Assembly (NCBI GenBank): GCA_903871975.1
Contig: CAIQIY010000580.1
Location: forward strand, 1 to 5,190
From: an uncultured Chloroflexota bacterium
GTDB taxonomy: Bacteria; Chloroflexota; Chloroflexia; Chloroflexales; Roseiflexaceae
Length of the DNA stretch: 5,190 nt
Direction: 5' to 3'
Shown here in pieces: positions 1-5,190 of the stretch; positions within the stretch are counted from its first letter, which is position 1; each line of letters begins with the position of its first letter. The position numbers were made by a program, and so were the translations under genes. Below the pieces are notes generated by a model. The model saw only the letters and a program-made list of their open reading frames with translations. It did not search any database and was not told the DNA's origin.

Positions 1-671
1 AATTCAGTCAAGTGACGACGAGTTTTGGATTTTTCGGCACGAAACGTCGGACCAAATGAGTACACCTTGCCAAAACTCATCATCCCCGCTTCAACATAGA
101 GTTGACCTGTTTGTGCGAGGTACGCCTGTCCGAGATCGAAATACTCAGTAGCGAACAGGTTACTGGTACCCTCGGCGGCGACTGGTGTGAGGATGGGTGT
201 ATCGAACCGCACAAACCCCTGCGCATTGAGCCATTCCTGGGCTGCAGCGATGACCTCGGCGCGAATGCGCAATAGCGCGTGTTGTTTTGATGAGCGGAGC
301 CACAGATGGCGGTGTGCCATCAAAAACTCCACCCCATGCTCTTTTGGGGTGATCGGATACTCATCAGCTGCATGGACCAGCTCGATCCGGGAGACATCAA
401 GCTCATAGCCGCCCGGCGCACGGGCATCGGCACGAACCTGGCCGGTCACGCGCACCGCACTCTCGAGGGTCAGCTGTTGCGCGAGGGCAAACGTCTCGGG
501 AGCCACGGCCGTCTTGAACACGACACACTGGAGTACACCGCTGCCATCGCGCAGGCGTACAAAGATCAGGCGACCCTTCTCGGTGCGATGGGCGACCCAG
601 CCGGCGAGAGTCACGGAGCCGCCGGCATGTGCGGCGATCGCCGCAATCGTCGTCGTAGGCAAGAGCGACAT
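1..671 (-). CDS. asnS: Asparaginyl-tRNA synthetase, N-terminal part (cut by window edge)
   Basis: This is a class II aminoacyl-tRNA synthetase that charges tRNA-Asn with asparagine in the cytoplasm. The frame stays open from the ATG at 671 to the left edge, giving 223 codons, roughly half of the usual protein. Residues 18-100 look like the OB-fold anticodon-binding domain (GWV at 24-26, LIFVRLRDGSGVLQ at 35-48). The catalytic domain follows: a motif 1 helix and strand end in the conserved TP pair (about 158-163), then EGTSNLF (167-173), GQLYVEA (189-195), and motif 2 with FGPTFRAE (206-213) followed by KTRRHLTEF. That motif 2 context is typical of bacterial AsnRS rather than bacterial AspRS. 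I chose the ATG at 671 because GGGG lies 5 nt upstream and the OB fold starts soon after; an ATG at 675 is in another frame. Its G+C looks lower than that of the bch genes. A non-discriminating AspRS is a less likely alternative. Confidence 0.9.
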   Translation of the reverse strand, partial: MSLLPTTTIAAIAAHAGGSVTLAGWVAHRTEKGRLIFVRLRDGSGVLQCVVFKTAVAPETFALAQQLTLESAVRVTGQVRADARAPGGYELDVSRIELVHAADEYPITPKEHGVEFLMAHRHLWLRSSKQHALLRIRAEVIAAAQEWLNAQGFVRFDTPILTPVAAEGTSNLFATEYFDLGQAYLAQTGQLYVEAGMMSFGKVYSFGPTFRAEKSKTRRHLTE

Positions 672-702
672 ACATTCCCCAACTCATTGGCCATTCGTCG
701 TC

Positions 703-711
703 AGTGTAGCA
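703..711 (-). promoter_or_regulatory. Candidate extended -10 promoter of asnS
   Basis: On the minus strand this reads TGCTACACT, which matches an extended -10 element (TGn followed by a TATAAT-like hexamer, 4 of 6). It lies about 30 nt upstream of the asnS ATG, so transcription would begin near 696 with a short leader. No good -35 box is present at 16-18 nt, which is tolerable for an extended -10. It lies downstream of the inverted repeats that probably end the preceding operon. This is a motif match only. Confidence 0.35.
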
Positions 712-742
712 TGCAAGCGCGCCTGAGCCCGGCACACCAGGG

Positions 743-762
743 GTGCAGCTTGGTAGCTGCAC
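743..762 (-). terminator. Perfect 8-bp hairpin between the PAAR gene and asnS
   Basis: GTGCAGCT at 743-750 and AGCTGCAC at 755-762 are exact reverse complements around a 4-base loop (TGGT). The hairpin lies about 90 nt after the PAAR stop and about 70 nt before asnS. No T-tract follows on the minus strand, so it is not a classical intrinsic terminator. It could be a Rho-assisted or U-less terminator, or a 3'-end stabilising stem. The structure is seen directly; the function is inferred. Confidence 0.4.
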
Positions 763-774
763 ATCACAACCAGC

Positions 775-828
775 CCGGTGCGATGCCGCCCGGCACACGG
801 GCAGCGCGATCACCACGTGCCGCACCGG
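775..828 (-). terminator. Nested inverted repeat just after the PAAR gene
   Basis: CCGGTGCG at 775-782 pairs exactly with CGCACCGG at 821-828. Inside this, GCCCG (788-792) pairs with CGGGC (798-802) around a 5-base loop, giving a branched, GC-rich fold. It begins 21 nt downstream of the PAAR stop codon, where an operon terminator would be expected. It has no T-run, so intrinsic termination in the E. coli sense is doubtful. Together with the stem at 743-762 it makes this gap unusually structured. Confidence 0.35.
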
Positions 829-849
829 CCTGGCAGCCGTCCCACAACC

Positions 850-1140
850 TCAGCCACCGATCAGCACGGTTGGCGCACCCGGGCCAGCGATCGTGCCACC
901 GTGGCTGGTGAGGTCGCCGATGCGCGCTGCTGGTTTGCCGCCGATCAGCACCGTCGGGCAGCCAGCACTGATCATCGACGGCGGGCCGACACACGTACAC
1001 GGGTCGCCAGTGCGTGCCGCTGGCTGACCACCGATCAGCACCGTCGGTTGACCGGCCAGAATCGGGCCGCCGACATGTGGCACGGGCCCGGTGGTGGCGG
1101 GGCACAGATGCGTGTCACCCATGCGGGCTGCTGGCGGCAT
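850..1140 (-). CDS. Small PAAR-repeat protein (injection-system spike tip type)
   Basis: This 96-residue protein is built almost entirely of PAAR motifs: PAARMGD (3-9), PAARTGD (40-46) and PAARIGD (70-76), interleaved with three copies of PTVLIGG (32-38, 62-68, 90-96). H11, C13, H22, C48, C50 and H80 are candidate ligands for the metal bound near the tip of PAAR cones. Known PAAR proteins cap the VgrG-like spike of type VI secretion systems and related contractile injection particles, and can carry effectors. This one has no extra domain, so it is a bare tip. The ATG at 1140 has GAGGGA 4 nt upstream and lies 20 nt after the hydrolase stop, suggesting co-transcription with the bch genes. No VgrG, sheath or baseplate gene is in the window. 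The family call is firm; a role in this operon is unknown. Confidence 0.88.
   Translation of the reverse strand: MPPAARMGDTHLCPATTGPVPHVGGPILAGQPTVLIGGQPAARTGDPCTCVGPPSMISAGCPTVLIGGKPAARIGDLTSHGGTIAGPGAPTVLIGG
857..1047 (-). repeat. Three DNA repeats inside the PAAR gene
   Basis: The 17-mer CCGATCAGCACCGTCGG (plus strand) is identical at 941-957 and 1031-1047. A third copy at 857-873 differs at two positions. Each encodes PTVLIGG in the same frame, and the spacings are 84 and 90 nt. The repeats therefore reflect internal duplication of the PAAR unit (about 28-30 codons), not a regulatory array. Near-identical codons in two copies suggest recent duplication or conversion. Confidence 0.7.
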
Positions 1141-1160
1141 TACTTCCCTCGCTCACACAC

Positions 1161-2015
1161 TCACCCGGCATCGAAGAACGGCTGTACTGCTGCCAGCAGC
1201 GGCGCCGGCTGTTCGTCCTGCACCAGCATCCCAGCACGCTCGATGACGACCAGCGATGTCGCCGGGCGCAGCGCGACAAACTCAGCGGCCCGCTCGACCG
1301 GCGTGTTGACGGCTTCGCGGCCCCAGATCAGCAGGATCGGCGCCTCGATCCGGGCGAAACGCTGGCGCAGGTCGCAATTCAGCAATCCGGTGAGGAAACA
1401 GATCGGTGCGAAGCGTGCACCCGGATGGCGCGCGGCGCGCACAAAACCATCGATCGTGGCTTCGTCGACACACGCCGGATCGGCGTAGGTCTGGCCGCGC
1501 AGGAACCATGCGATGCTCGCGCGGCTGGCGAGCGCGCGGAACAGCGCCTCGCCGACCGGGCCACGCAAGACGGCGTAGGCGCTGCCGGGCGTGGCAGGCA
1601 TCACCAGATCGCGTAACCCGGTAGGGCACACCAGCACCAGCCGGCGAAACAGCGCGGGGGACGCTGCTGCAGCCGCCGCGGTGTAGGCCGCGCCGAGCGA
1701 GCTGGCGAGCACATCAGTCGCGCTACCAACCACCTCGGCGACAAAGTCGGTGATCAACGCCTGGTACAGCGCCGCATCATAGACCTGTGCCGGCCGGTCG
1801 GAGTCGCCGAAGCCGAGCAGATCGAAGGCATACACGCGCCGCGTCGCCTGCAGCGCGGCGAATGGCCGACGCATCTCGAACATCGACGCCGCCGCGTTGA
1901 TGCTGTGAACCAGCACGAGTGGTGCACCGCTGCCAGCCACGCGATAGCCGATCGTGTGACCACGCCAGCGGAACCGGCACAGCGGCGCAGCGAGCAGCGC
2001 TTCTCCGTTGGACAT
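1161..2015 (-). CDS. Alpha/beta-hydrolase-fold protein with degenerate triad (possible BchO-like accessory protein)
   Basis: This 284-residue protein has the usual length and layout of a single-domain alpha/beta hydrolase. It shows the LVLVHS strand and oxyanion region (33-38), the DLLGFGDSDRP motif (65-75), a nucleophile elbow ASSLG (104-108) with S106 as the nucleophile, a lid region (about 135-200), and a C-terminal LLIWGRE...TP strand (228-239). Two expected catalytic positions look changed: the acid normally found in WGxxD aligns with A235, and the His of the usual AGH motif aligns with M263 (AGMLVQDEQP). It may therefore bind rather than hydrolyse, or use other residues. There is no signal peptide, so it is probably cytoplasmic or membrane-associated. 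The ATG at 2015 lies 3 nt after the bchZ stop, implying translational coupling. BchO, an alpha/beta-hydrolase of unclear function, occurs in other bch clusters; equivalence is inference. It could also be an unrelated esterase-like protein. Confidence 0.85.
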   Translation of the reverse strand: MSNGEALLAAPLCRFRWRGHTIGYRVAGSGAPLVLVHSINAAASMFEMRRPFAALQATRRVYAFDLLGFGDSDRPAQVYDAALYQALITDFVAEVVGSATDVLASSLGAAYTAAAAAASPALFRRLVLVCPTGLRDLVMPATPGSAYAVLRGPVGEALFRALASRASIAWFLRGQTYADPACVDEATIDGFVRAARHPGARFAPICFLTGLLNCDLRQRFARIEAPILLIWGREAVNTPVERAAEFVALRPATSLVVIERAGMLVQDEQPAPLLAAVQPFFDAG

Positions 2016-2018
2016 GCG

Positions 2019-3503
2019 TCACCGCCCTTGCTGCTGTGCCGCCAGCACTTCATCGACCAGGGCCTCGTCGACTTCGGCCAACGCGCGTTGCCGGGCGAGC
2101 GCTTCGGCTTGCTGCTGGATCTGGCGGCTCGCCGAGATACGTGGCATGTACGGCAAGCGCTCAAGTGCGGCATCGAGGCGTGCGCGTGCCGCCGGTTGCC
2201 ACGGCAGGTTGCCCGGCGCCGCATCGGCGACCGGCGCACCACTTCGGCCGGCGCTGTAGGCACCATCGACCGGCAGGAAGGTGAACAGCTGGTTGTACAG
2301 CGCGTTCATGATCTCCTGGATCAGCCATGCTGCACCACGATAGCCGACGAATGGCGTGCCAACCGATCGTCGCACCACGGCACCGGGGAATGCTGCCGGC
2401 ATGAACGTCGTAAAGCGCGCGCCGGCTTCGGCCAGGTAGATGCGCTCGTTGACCGAGCCAAACACAAAGGCAGGCGCACGGCGATGCAGCATCTGGCGGA
2501 CGGCCTCGTTGTCCATGTCGCCGGCACGCAGCGGCCGGGCACTGACGAACGCCAGCTGCATGCCCAGTTCGTCACCCAGAAAACGCGCCAGCCCCTCGGC
2601 ATGCGACAACCCCGCCACGATGCCGACGTCCGATGTGCCGAACCAGTCGCCCTGCGGCCCGCGCCACAGATCCCAGACCGTCTGCAATGTCGTGCGTTTT
2701 TCGTCGGCGATGAATGCCTCGGCCTGCGCCTCGGTGCCGCACAGCCGCCCCAACTCGCGGACGAACGCGGTCGTCTCGCGCATGCCAAACGGTGCGTACA
2801 GTACCGGCCGCGCCAAATCAGCCGCCAATCCTGCACCAAACTCGCGATAGAGCACGATGTTCACCGCCGCCTCGGCCAAGCGCGGCGTCGATGCCAGCGT
2901 CGCCTCGTAGGGGTACACCAGGTTGATCGTCGCGCCGGCGCCAGCGATCAGGCGCTTGAGTTCGGCCAGATCCGACGGCGCATTGAAGCAGCCATACGTC
3001 GGGCCGATGATGTTCACGCTCGCCGGGCGTGGCGCAACCACCTGCCCGGGAGCACCGTACTGTGCCCACAACCAGCGCAACACCCGATCACGCCCGGCCC
3101 ATTCATCCTCGGCCAGCGAATTGCTATAGTAGAACGTCGTTCCACTGCCGAGCGTCGCGACCAGGCTACTCAGATCCGAGCCGATCATCTCACTCTCGGC
3201 CGTCGAGACCACGATCACCCGCTTGTCGGCGATGACCCCCTGCGCCGCCAGGGTGTCATACGTCCAGCGCACCTTCTCGCCGGTGCCCTTGCCACCAACC
3301 TCGGTCTCGGTCATCGTCGCCGGCGTGATGTTCTCGATGTGTGGAATCGAGTCGGTATAGTCGGGTACTGCCGTCGCCACCAGATTGAAGCAGCCCACGG
3401 GCGCATCACAGATCACATGCACATCCGGCAGCGGGCACATCGTCCACACCGCAGCCCAATAGCCCGAGGTGTCGGAGAGATCGCGGATGATTCGGGGCGG
3501 CAT
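2019..3503 (-). CDS. bchZ: Chlorophyllide a reductase subunit Z
   Basis: BchZ pairs with BchY to form the nitrogenase-MoFe-like catalytic component of COR. COR reduces the C7=C8 double bond of chlorophyllide a in an ATP-dependent reaction, using electrons from the BchX iron protein. The 494-residue product starts with SGYWAAVWTM (13-22) and carries DAPVGCFNL, whose C38 matches the single BchZ cysteine that helps hold the shared 4Fe-4S cluster. Further family landmarks are GGKGTGE, STAESEMIG, DEWAGRDRVLRWLW, GPTYGCFNAPSDL and GTPFVGYRGAAWLIQEIMN. The C-terminal helical tail (LDAALERLPYMPRI onward) resembles the small domain shared by protochlorophyllide and chlorophyllide reductases. I prefer the ATG at 3503, which has GAGG 6 nt upstream. 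A GTG at 3515 in frame would add four residues and overlap the bchY stop. The gene follows bchY by 8 nt. Confidence 0.93.
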   Translation of the reverse strand: MPPRIIRDLSDTSGYWAAVWTMCPLPDVHVICDAPVGCFNLVATAVPDYTDSIPHIENITPATMTETEVGGKGTGEKVRWTYDTLAAQGVIADKRVIVVSTAESEMIGSDLSSLVATLGSGTTFYYSNSLAEDEWAGRDRVLRWLWAQYGAPGQVVAPRPASVNIIGPTYGCFNAPSDLAELKRLIAGAGATINLVYPYEATLASTPRLAEAAVNIVLYREFGAGLAADLARPVLYAPFGMRETTAFVRELGRLCGTEAQAEAFIADEKRTTLQTVWDLWRGPQGDWFGTSDVGIVAGLSHAEGLARFLGDELGMQLAFVSARPLRAGDMDNEAVRQMLHRRAPAFVFGSVNERIYLAEAGARFTTFMPAAFPGAVVRRSVGTPFVGYRGAAWLIQEIMNALYNQLFTFLPVDGAYSAGRSGAPVADAAPGNLPWQPAARARLDAALERLPYMPRISASRQIQQQAEALARQRALAEVDEALVDEVLAAQQQGR

Positions 3504-3511
3504 GCTGGACC

Positions 3512-4783
3512 TCACTCGCTGAAGAAGGCGTGCATCGCGCGGTAGGTGTCGCCGCGGCGCAACGCGCCGCCGATGAACCCGAGGATCGCCTCGAGGCCAC
3601 CGCTGAGGAAGAATGGCCGCGATGCGACCTGGTTGGTGAAGTACATCGCGGGGATGCCGCGATCTTTCGCCACGGCCGCGAAGGGCGTCGTACCCAGCAC
3701 AAAGTCGGGTGGATACCGATCCAGTGCCGCGACATCCTCTTCGAGGGCCTTGCGATAGACCACCTCGCGGGTGCCACGGGCGCGCAACCAGAGTTCATCG
3801 GGCAGCACCAGCGGATCGGTGCCGATCGACGTCGAGACGTACGGTACCTCGGCGCCGGCTTCGACGAGCATGCGTGCATACGCCAGCTCGGTGCCTTCGT
3901 AGCCGGTGACGAGAATGCGTGCACCTGCGAGCGGTTGTGCGGCGACGACCGCCTGTGCGCGCTCGCGTTCCTGCTCGGCCACGCGTGCGACGCGCTCGGC
4001 GTCGAGACCGAGCAGGGCACCGAGCGCACGGATCCAGGCATACGAACCGCTGACACCAACTGGCGCGCCACCGGCAACCGGCACGTTCCACTCGCGATAC
4101 AGCCGGATCGTGCCTTTGTAGAACGGATGCAGCGGCGCAAACGCTGCGGCGCGGCCGGCACGCCGCAGATCATCGACCGAACGCCCCGGCAGCGCGATCG
4201 TGCCATCGCCGCCCATCTGGCGCACCAGCGCATCGATGGCAATCTGGTCAGCCGGGAAGATCTCGCCCATGATCACCACGGTACGATCCTCGCGCGGCGC
4301 CTGCCGATCGCCCATGCGCCGCAACAGCGCCTCCATCGCGACATCCTTGGCTTCGGCATGCGAATGAATGGCAAACGCCGGCACCCGCACCAGGACCACG
4401 TCGGCATCGCCCACGCGCTGCGGCAGCAGCTCTTCCGGCAAGCCGGCAGTCTCGGCCACGCACAGCGAAATCACCGGAATCAGCCGGCAGCCCGGCTCGC
4501 GCGCCGCCTGCTCGATCGCCGCACGCGTCCCTTCGACGACCTTGCCGTCGAGCAGTTCGGCGGTGCCTAATTGCGGCGCCAAGATGGATTTGCGCGACCC
4601 GTAGAAGTGCGAGATGAAGGTGAGGCCATAGAGGCAGCCGGTGTCGGTCGCCATCACCGGATGCGATCCCTCCATGCGCATCAGAATCCGCAGCGAGCCG
4701 AAGGCCGGGCACATCGACTGCGGATGAAGCTTGCAACTTGGCGACGCAGCGGCGTCGGATTCGAGCGGGATGCTGGTGACCAT
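3512..4783 (-). CDS. bchY: Chlorophyllide a reductase subunit Y
   Basis: BchY is the second subunit of the COR catalytic heterotetramer, which acts after protochlorophyllide reduction to make the bacteriochlorin ring. The 423-residue product opens with CKLHPQSMCPAFGSLR (17-32), then TDTGCLYGLTFISHFYGSRKS (46-66), and SLCVAE (106-111). C25, C50 and C108 are the expected iron-sulfur ligands. Their spacing (25 and 58 residues) equals that of the BchY ligands C62, C87 and C145 that I recall from work on purified COR. HAEAKDVAMEALLRRMGD, GVSGSYAWIRALGALLG, ILVTGYEGTELAYARML and PPDFVLGTTPFAAVAK fit the Rossmann-like domains of this family. The ATG at 4783 has a strong AAGGAG 8 nt upstream (4792-4797). 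The N-terminal segment before the first cysteine is shorter than in proteobacterial BchY. The gene is intact and is followed closely by bchZ. Confidence 0.95.
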   Translation of the reverse strand: MVTSIPLESDAAASPSCKLHPQSMCPAFGSLRILMRMEGSHPVMATDTGCLYGLTFISHFYGSRKSILAPQLGTAELLDGKVVEGTRAAIEQAAREPGCRLIPVISLCVAETAGLPEELLPQRVGDADVVLVRVPAFAIHSHAEAKDVAMEALLRRMGDRQAPREDRTVVIMGEIFPADQIAIDALVRQMGGDGTIALPGRSVDDLRRAGRAAAFAPLHPFYKGTIRLYREWNVPVAGGAPVGVSGSYAWIRALGALLGLDAERVARVAEQERERAQAVVAAQPLAGARILVTGYEGTELAYARMLVEAGAEVPYVSTSIGTDPLVLPDELWLRARGTREVVYRKALEEDVAALDRYPPDFVLGTTPFAAVAKDRGIPAMYFTNQVASRPFFLSGGLEAILGFIGGALRRGDTYRAMHAFFSE

Positions 4784-4803
4784 GCGGCAGACTCCTTACT
4801 ACA

Positions 4804-4815
4804 CCGTCATGACGG
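4804..4815. promoter_or_regulatory. Perfect 12-bp palindrome in the bchY leader
   Basis: CCGTCATGACGG is its own reverse complement. It lies 20 nt upstream of the bchY ATG and 6 nt upstream of its Shine-Dalgarno. Its position suits an operator, or a small RNA stem near the ribosome site (4-bp stem, 4-base loop). It does not fit the TGT-N12-ACA sites of proteobacterial PpsR/CrtJ. A 12-bp palindrome can arise by chance in GC-rich DNA, so the regulatory call is tentative. Confidence 0.35.
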
Positions 4816-4837
4816 AAACACGGCAGCCTACCCCCGG

Positions 4838-4857
4838 CCCCGCCGTCAGCGACGGGG
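4838..4857 (-). other. GC-rich hairpin between the small membrane ORF and bchY
   Basis: On the minus strand CCCGTC pairs with GACG-G-CGG-type sequence around a GCT loop, giving about seven G:C-rich pairs with one bulge. It begins 23 nt after the stop of the small ORF and ends 54 nt before bchY. There is no T-tract. It may be an intercistronic processing or attenuation stem that gives bchY different expression from the upstream gene. The rest of this 97-nt gap holds the palindrome and the bchY ribosome site; I see no clear -35/-10 pair. Confidence 0.3.
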
Positions 4858-4880
4858 TCGAGGGTACACGGCCAGTGACT

Positions 4881-5054
4881 TCAGTGGGCGCCGCCTGGCT
4901 CGTCGCCGGCCGGCAGGCGCTGATACGTCGCCGTGGCTTGCCGGTCGGTGAAGCGTGCCGCGACGATGAAGCCGGCGATGACCAGCCCGAGCGGCAAGAA
5001 GCACAGGATGAACCCTGATGCCGTGATGGTGAGCCCAGTCAGTACTGCGAACAT
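4881..5054 (-). CDS. Small membrane-anchored protein of unknown function, 57 residues
   Basis: I do not recognise this protein. The ATG at 5054 has AAGGAG 8 nt upstream (5063-5068), identical in sequence and spacing to the bchY ribosome site, which is strong evidence that it is translated. Residues 2-33 form one continuous hydrophobic stretch with FLPLG in the middle (19-23), enough for one long transmembrane helix or a tight hairpin. R34 and R38 follow it, and a polar, proline- and glycine-rich tail ends at H57. Arginines just after the hydrophobic stretch suggest the tail is cytoplasmic by the positive-inside rule. It precedes bchY by 97 nt on the same strand, so a role near membrane-bound pigment synthesis or electron transfer is possible but unproven. 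A longer reading from 5108 adds 18 residues but bypasses the strong ribosome site, so I reject it. Confidence 0.65.
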   Translation of the reverse strand: MFAVLTGLTITASGFILCFLPLGLVIAGFIVAARFTDRQATATYQRLPAGDEPGGAH

Positions 5055-5077
5055 GGAGGCTGCTCCTTCTCGATGTC

Positions 5078-5096
5078 GCCGCCAGGCACTGGCGGC
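5078..5096 (-). other. Perfect 8-bp hairpin before the small membrane ORF
   Basis: GCCGCCAG (5078-5085) and CTGGCGGC (5089-5096) are exact reverse complements with a 3-base loop. The stem sits in the 75-nt gap between the stop of the upstream gene at 5130 and the ribosome site at 5063-5068. No T-run follows, so it may be a processing or stabilising stem, or a weak terminator that would make the small ORF the start of a new unit. Confidence 0.35.
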
Positions 5097-5129
5097 CGCC
5101 CGGCCCACTCACGGGAGGGAACGATATCG

Positions 5130-5190
5130 TCATGCCTCGGCCGGTGCGTGTGACGGCATGATGATCTGACGCATGCGTTCGGGATCAAAC
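5130..5190 (-). CDS. C-terminal end of an unidentified upstream gene
   Basis: A minus-strand frame enters from the right edge and ends at a TGA at 5130-5132 after 19 codons, reading FDPERMRQIIMPSHAPAEA. The codon choice is ordinary for the neighbouring genes, and the stop is followed by a plausible intergenic gap and the ribosome site of the next ORF. Nothing in this tail identifies the family. BchX would be a natural upstream partner of bchY, but I cannot claim this is its end. With so few codons, a chance open frame is also possible. Confidence 0.4.
   Translation of the reverse strand, partial: FDPERMRQIIMPSHAPAEA

Noticed and set aside
403..825. A 140-codon minus-strand frame overlapping the start of asnS
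   Set aside because: It is out of frame with the clear AsnRS reading and encodes an Arg/Cys-rich sequence with no motif.
857..1047. Evenly spaced 17-bp repeats suggesting a CRISPR or iteron array
   Set aside because: There are only three copies, each encoding the PTVLIGG unit of the PAAR protein in frame. Protein-level duplication explains them.
1754..2266. A 170-codon minus-strand frame across the bchZ-hydrolase junction
   Set aside because: It overlaps the 3' end of bchZ and the 5' end of the hydrolase in a different frame, and both of those have family motifs.
1905..3545. A 546-codon open frame on the plus strand opposite bchZ
   Set aside because: It is an antisense shadow of a GC-rich gene. 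Its translation is rich in Arg, His and Gln with no domain, while the minus strand encodes an unmistakable BchZ.
3530..4570. A 346-codon open frame on the plus strand opposite bchY
   Set aside because: It is a shadow of bchY: its product has low-complexity Arg/His/Asp composition, has no recognisable family, and lacks a credible ribosome site.
2019..4783. Nitrogenase NifDK or protochlorophyllide reductase BchNB
   Set aside because: The N-terminal CKLHPQSMCPAFG and DAPVGCFNL motifs and the cysteine spacing are specific to BchY and BchZ. NifDK P-cluster and FeMo-cofactor motifs are absent.
4846..5133. A 95-codon minus-strand frame overlapping the small membrane ORF
   Set aside because: It is in a different frame, has an Arg/His-rich translation and no ribosome site. 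The 57-residue frame has a strong Shine-Dalgarno and a hydrophobic segment.

Overview
All recognisable genes lie on the minus strand, so the window reads from right to left. The core is a bacteriochlorophyll biosynthesis operon. It carries bchY and bchZ, the two catalytic subunits of chlorophyllide a reductase (COR), which commits chlorophyllide to the bacteriochlorin pathway. COR occurs only in anoxygenic phototrophs. The high G+C of the bch genes, the BchY/BchZ sequence type and an asparaginyl-tRNA synthetase next door fit best with a filamentous anoxygenic phototroph of the Chloroflexales (Roseiflexus, Kouleothrix or Chloroflexus-like). This assignment is inference; no phylogenetic marker was compared.

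Layout in transcription order (right to left): the last 19 codons of an unidentified gene (5190 to 5130); a 75-nt gap with a perfect 8-bp hairpin; a 57-residue membrane-anchored ORF with a strong Shine-Dalgarno (5054 to 4881); a 97-nt gap with a GC-rich hairpin and a perfect 12-bp palindrome; bchY (4783 to 3512); bchZ (3503 to 2019); an alpha/beta-hydrolase-fold protein (2015 to 1161); a 96-residue PAAR-repeat protein (1140 to 850); a 178-nt gap with strong inverted repeats and a candidate promoter; and the 5' two-fifths or so of asnS (671 running off the left edge).

Spacing is 8 nt for bchY-bchZ, 3 nt for bchZ-hydrolase and 20 nt for hydrolase-PAAR, so these four genes are probably one transcript. 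BchY and BchZ form the heterotetramer that binds chlorophyllide. They take electrons from the iron protein BchX, whose gene is not visible here. The hydrolase is a possible BchO-like accessory factor, but it lacks the canonical catalytic Asp and His. The PAAR protein belongs functionally to contractile injection systems, so its place at the end of a pigment operon is the main oddity. asnS is probably a separate unit with its own promoter.

I found no mobile element, tRNA, rRNA or CRISPR array. The least explained items are the small membrane ORF before bchY, the palindrome in the bchY leader, the degenerate hydrolase and the orphan PAAR gene.
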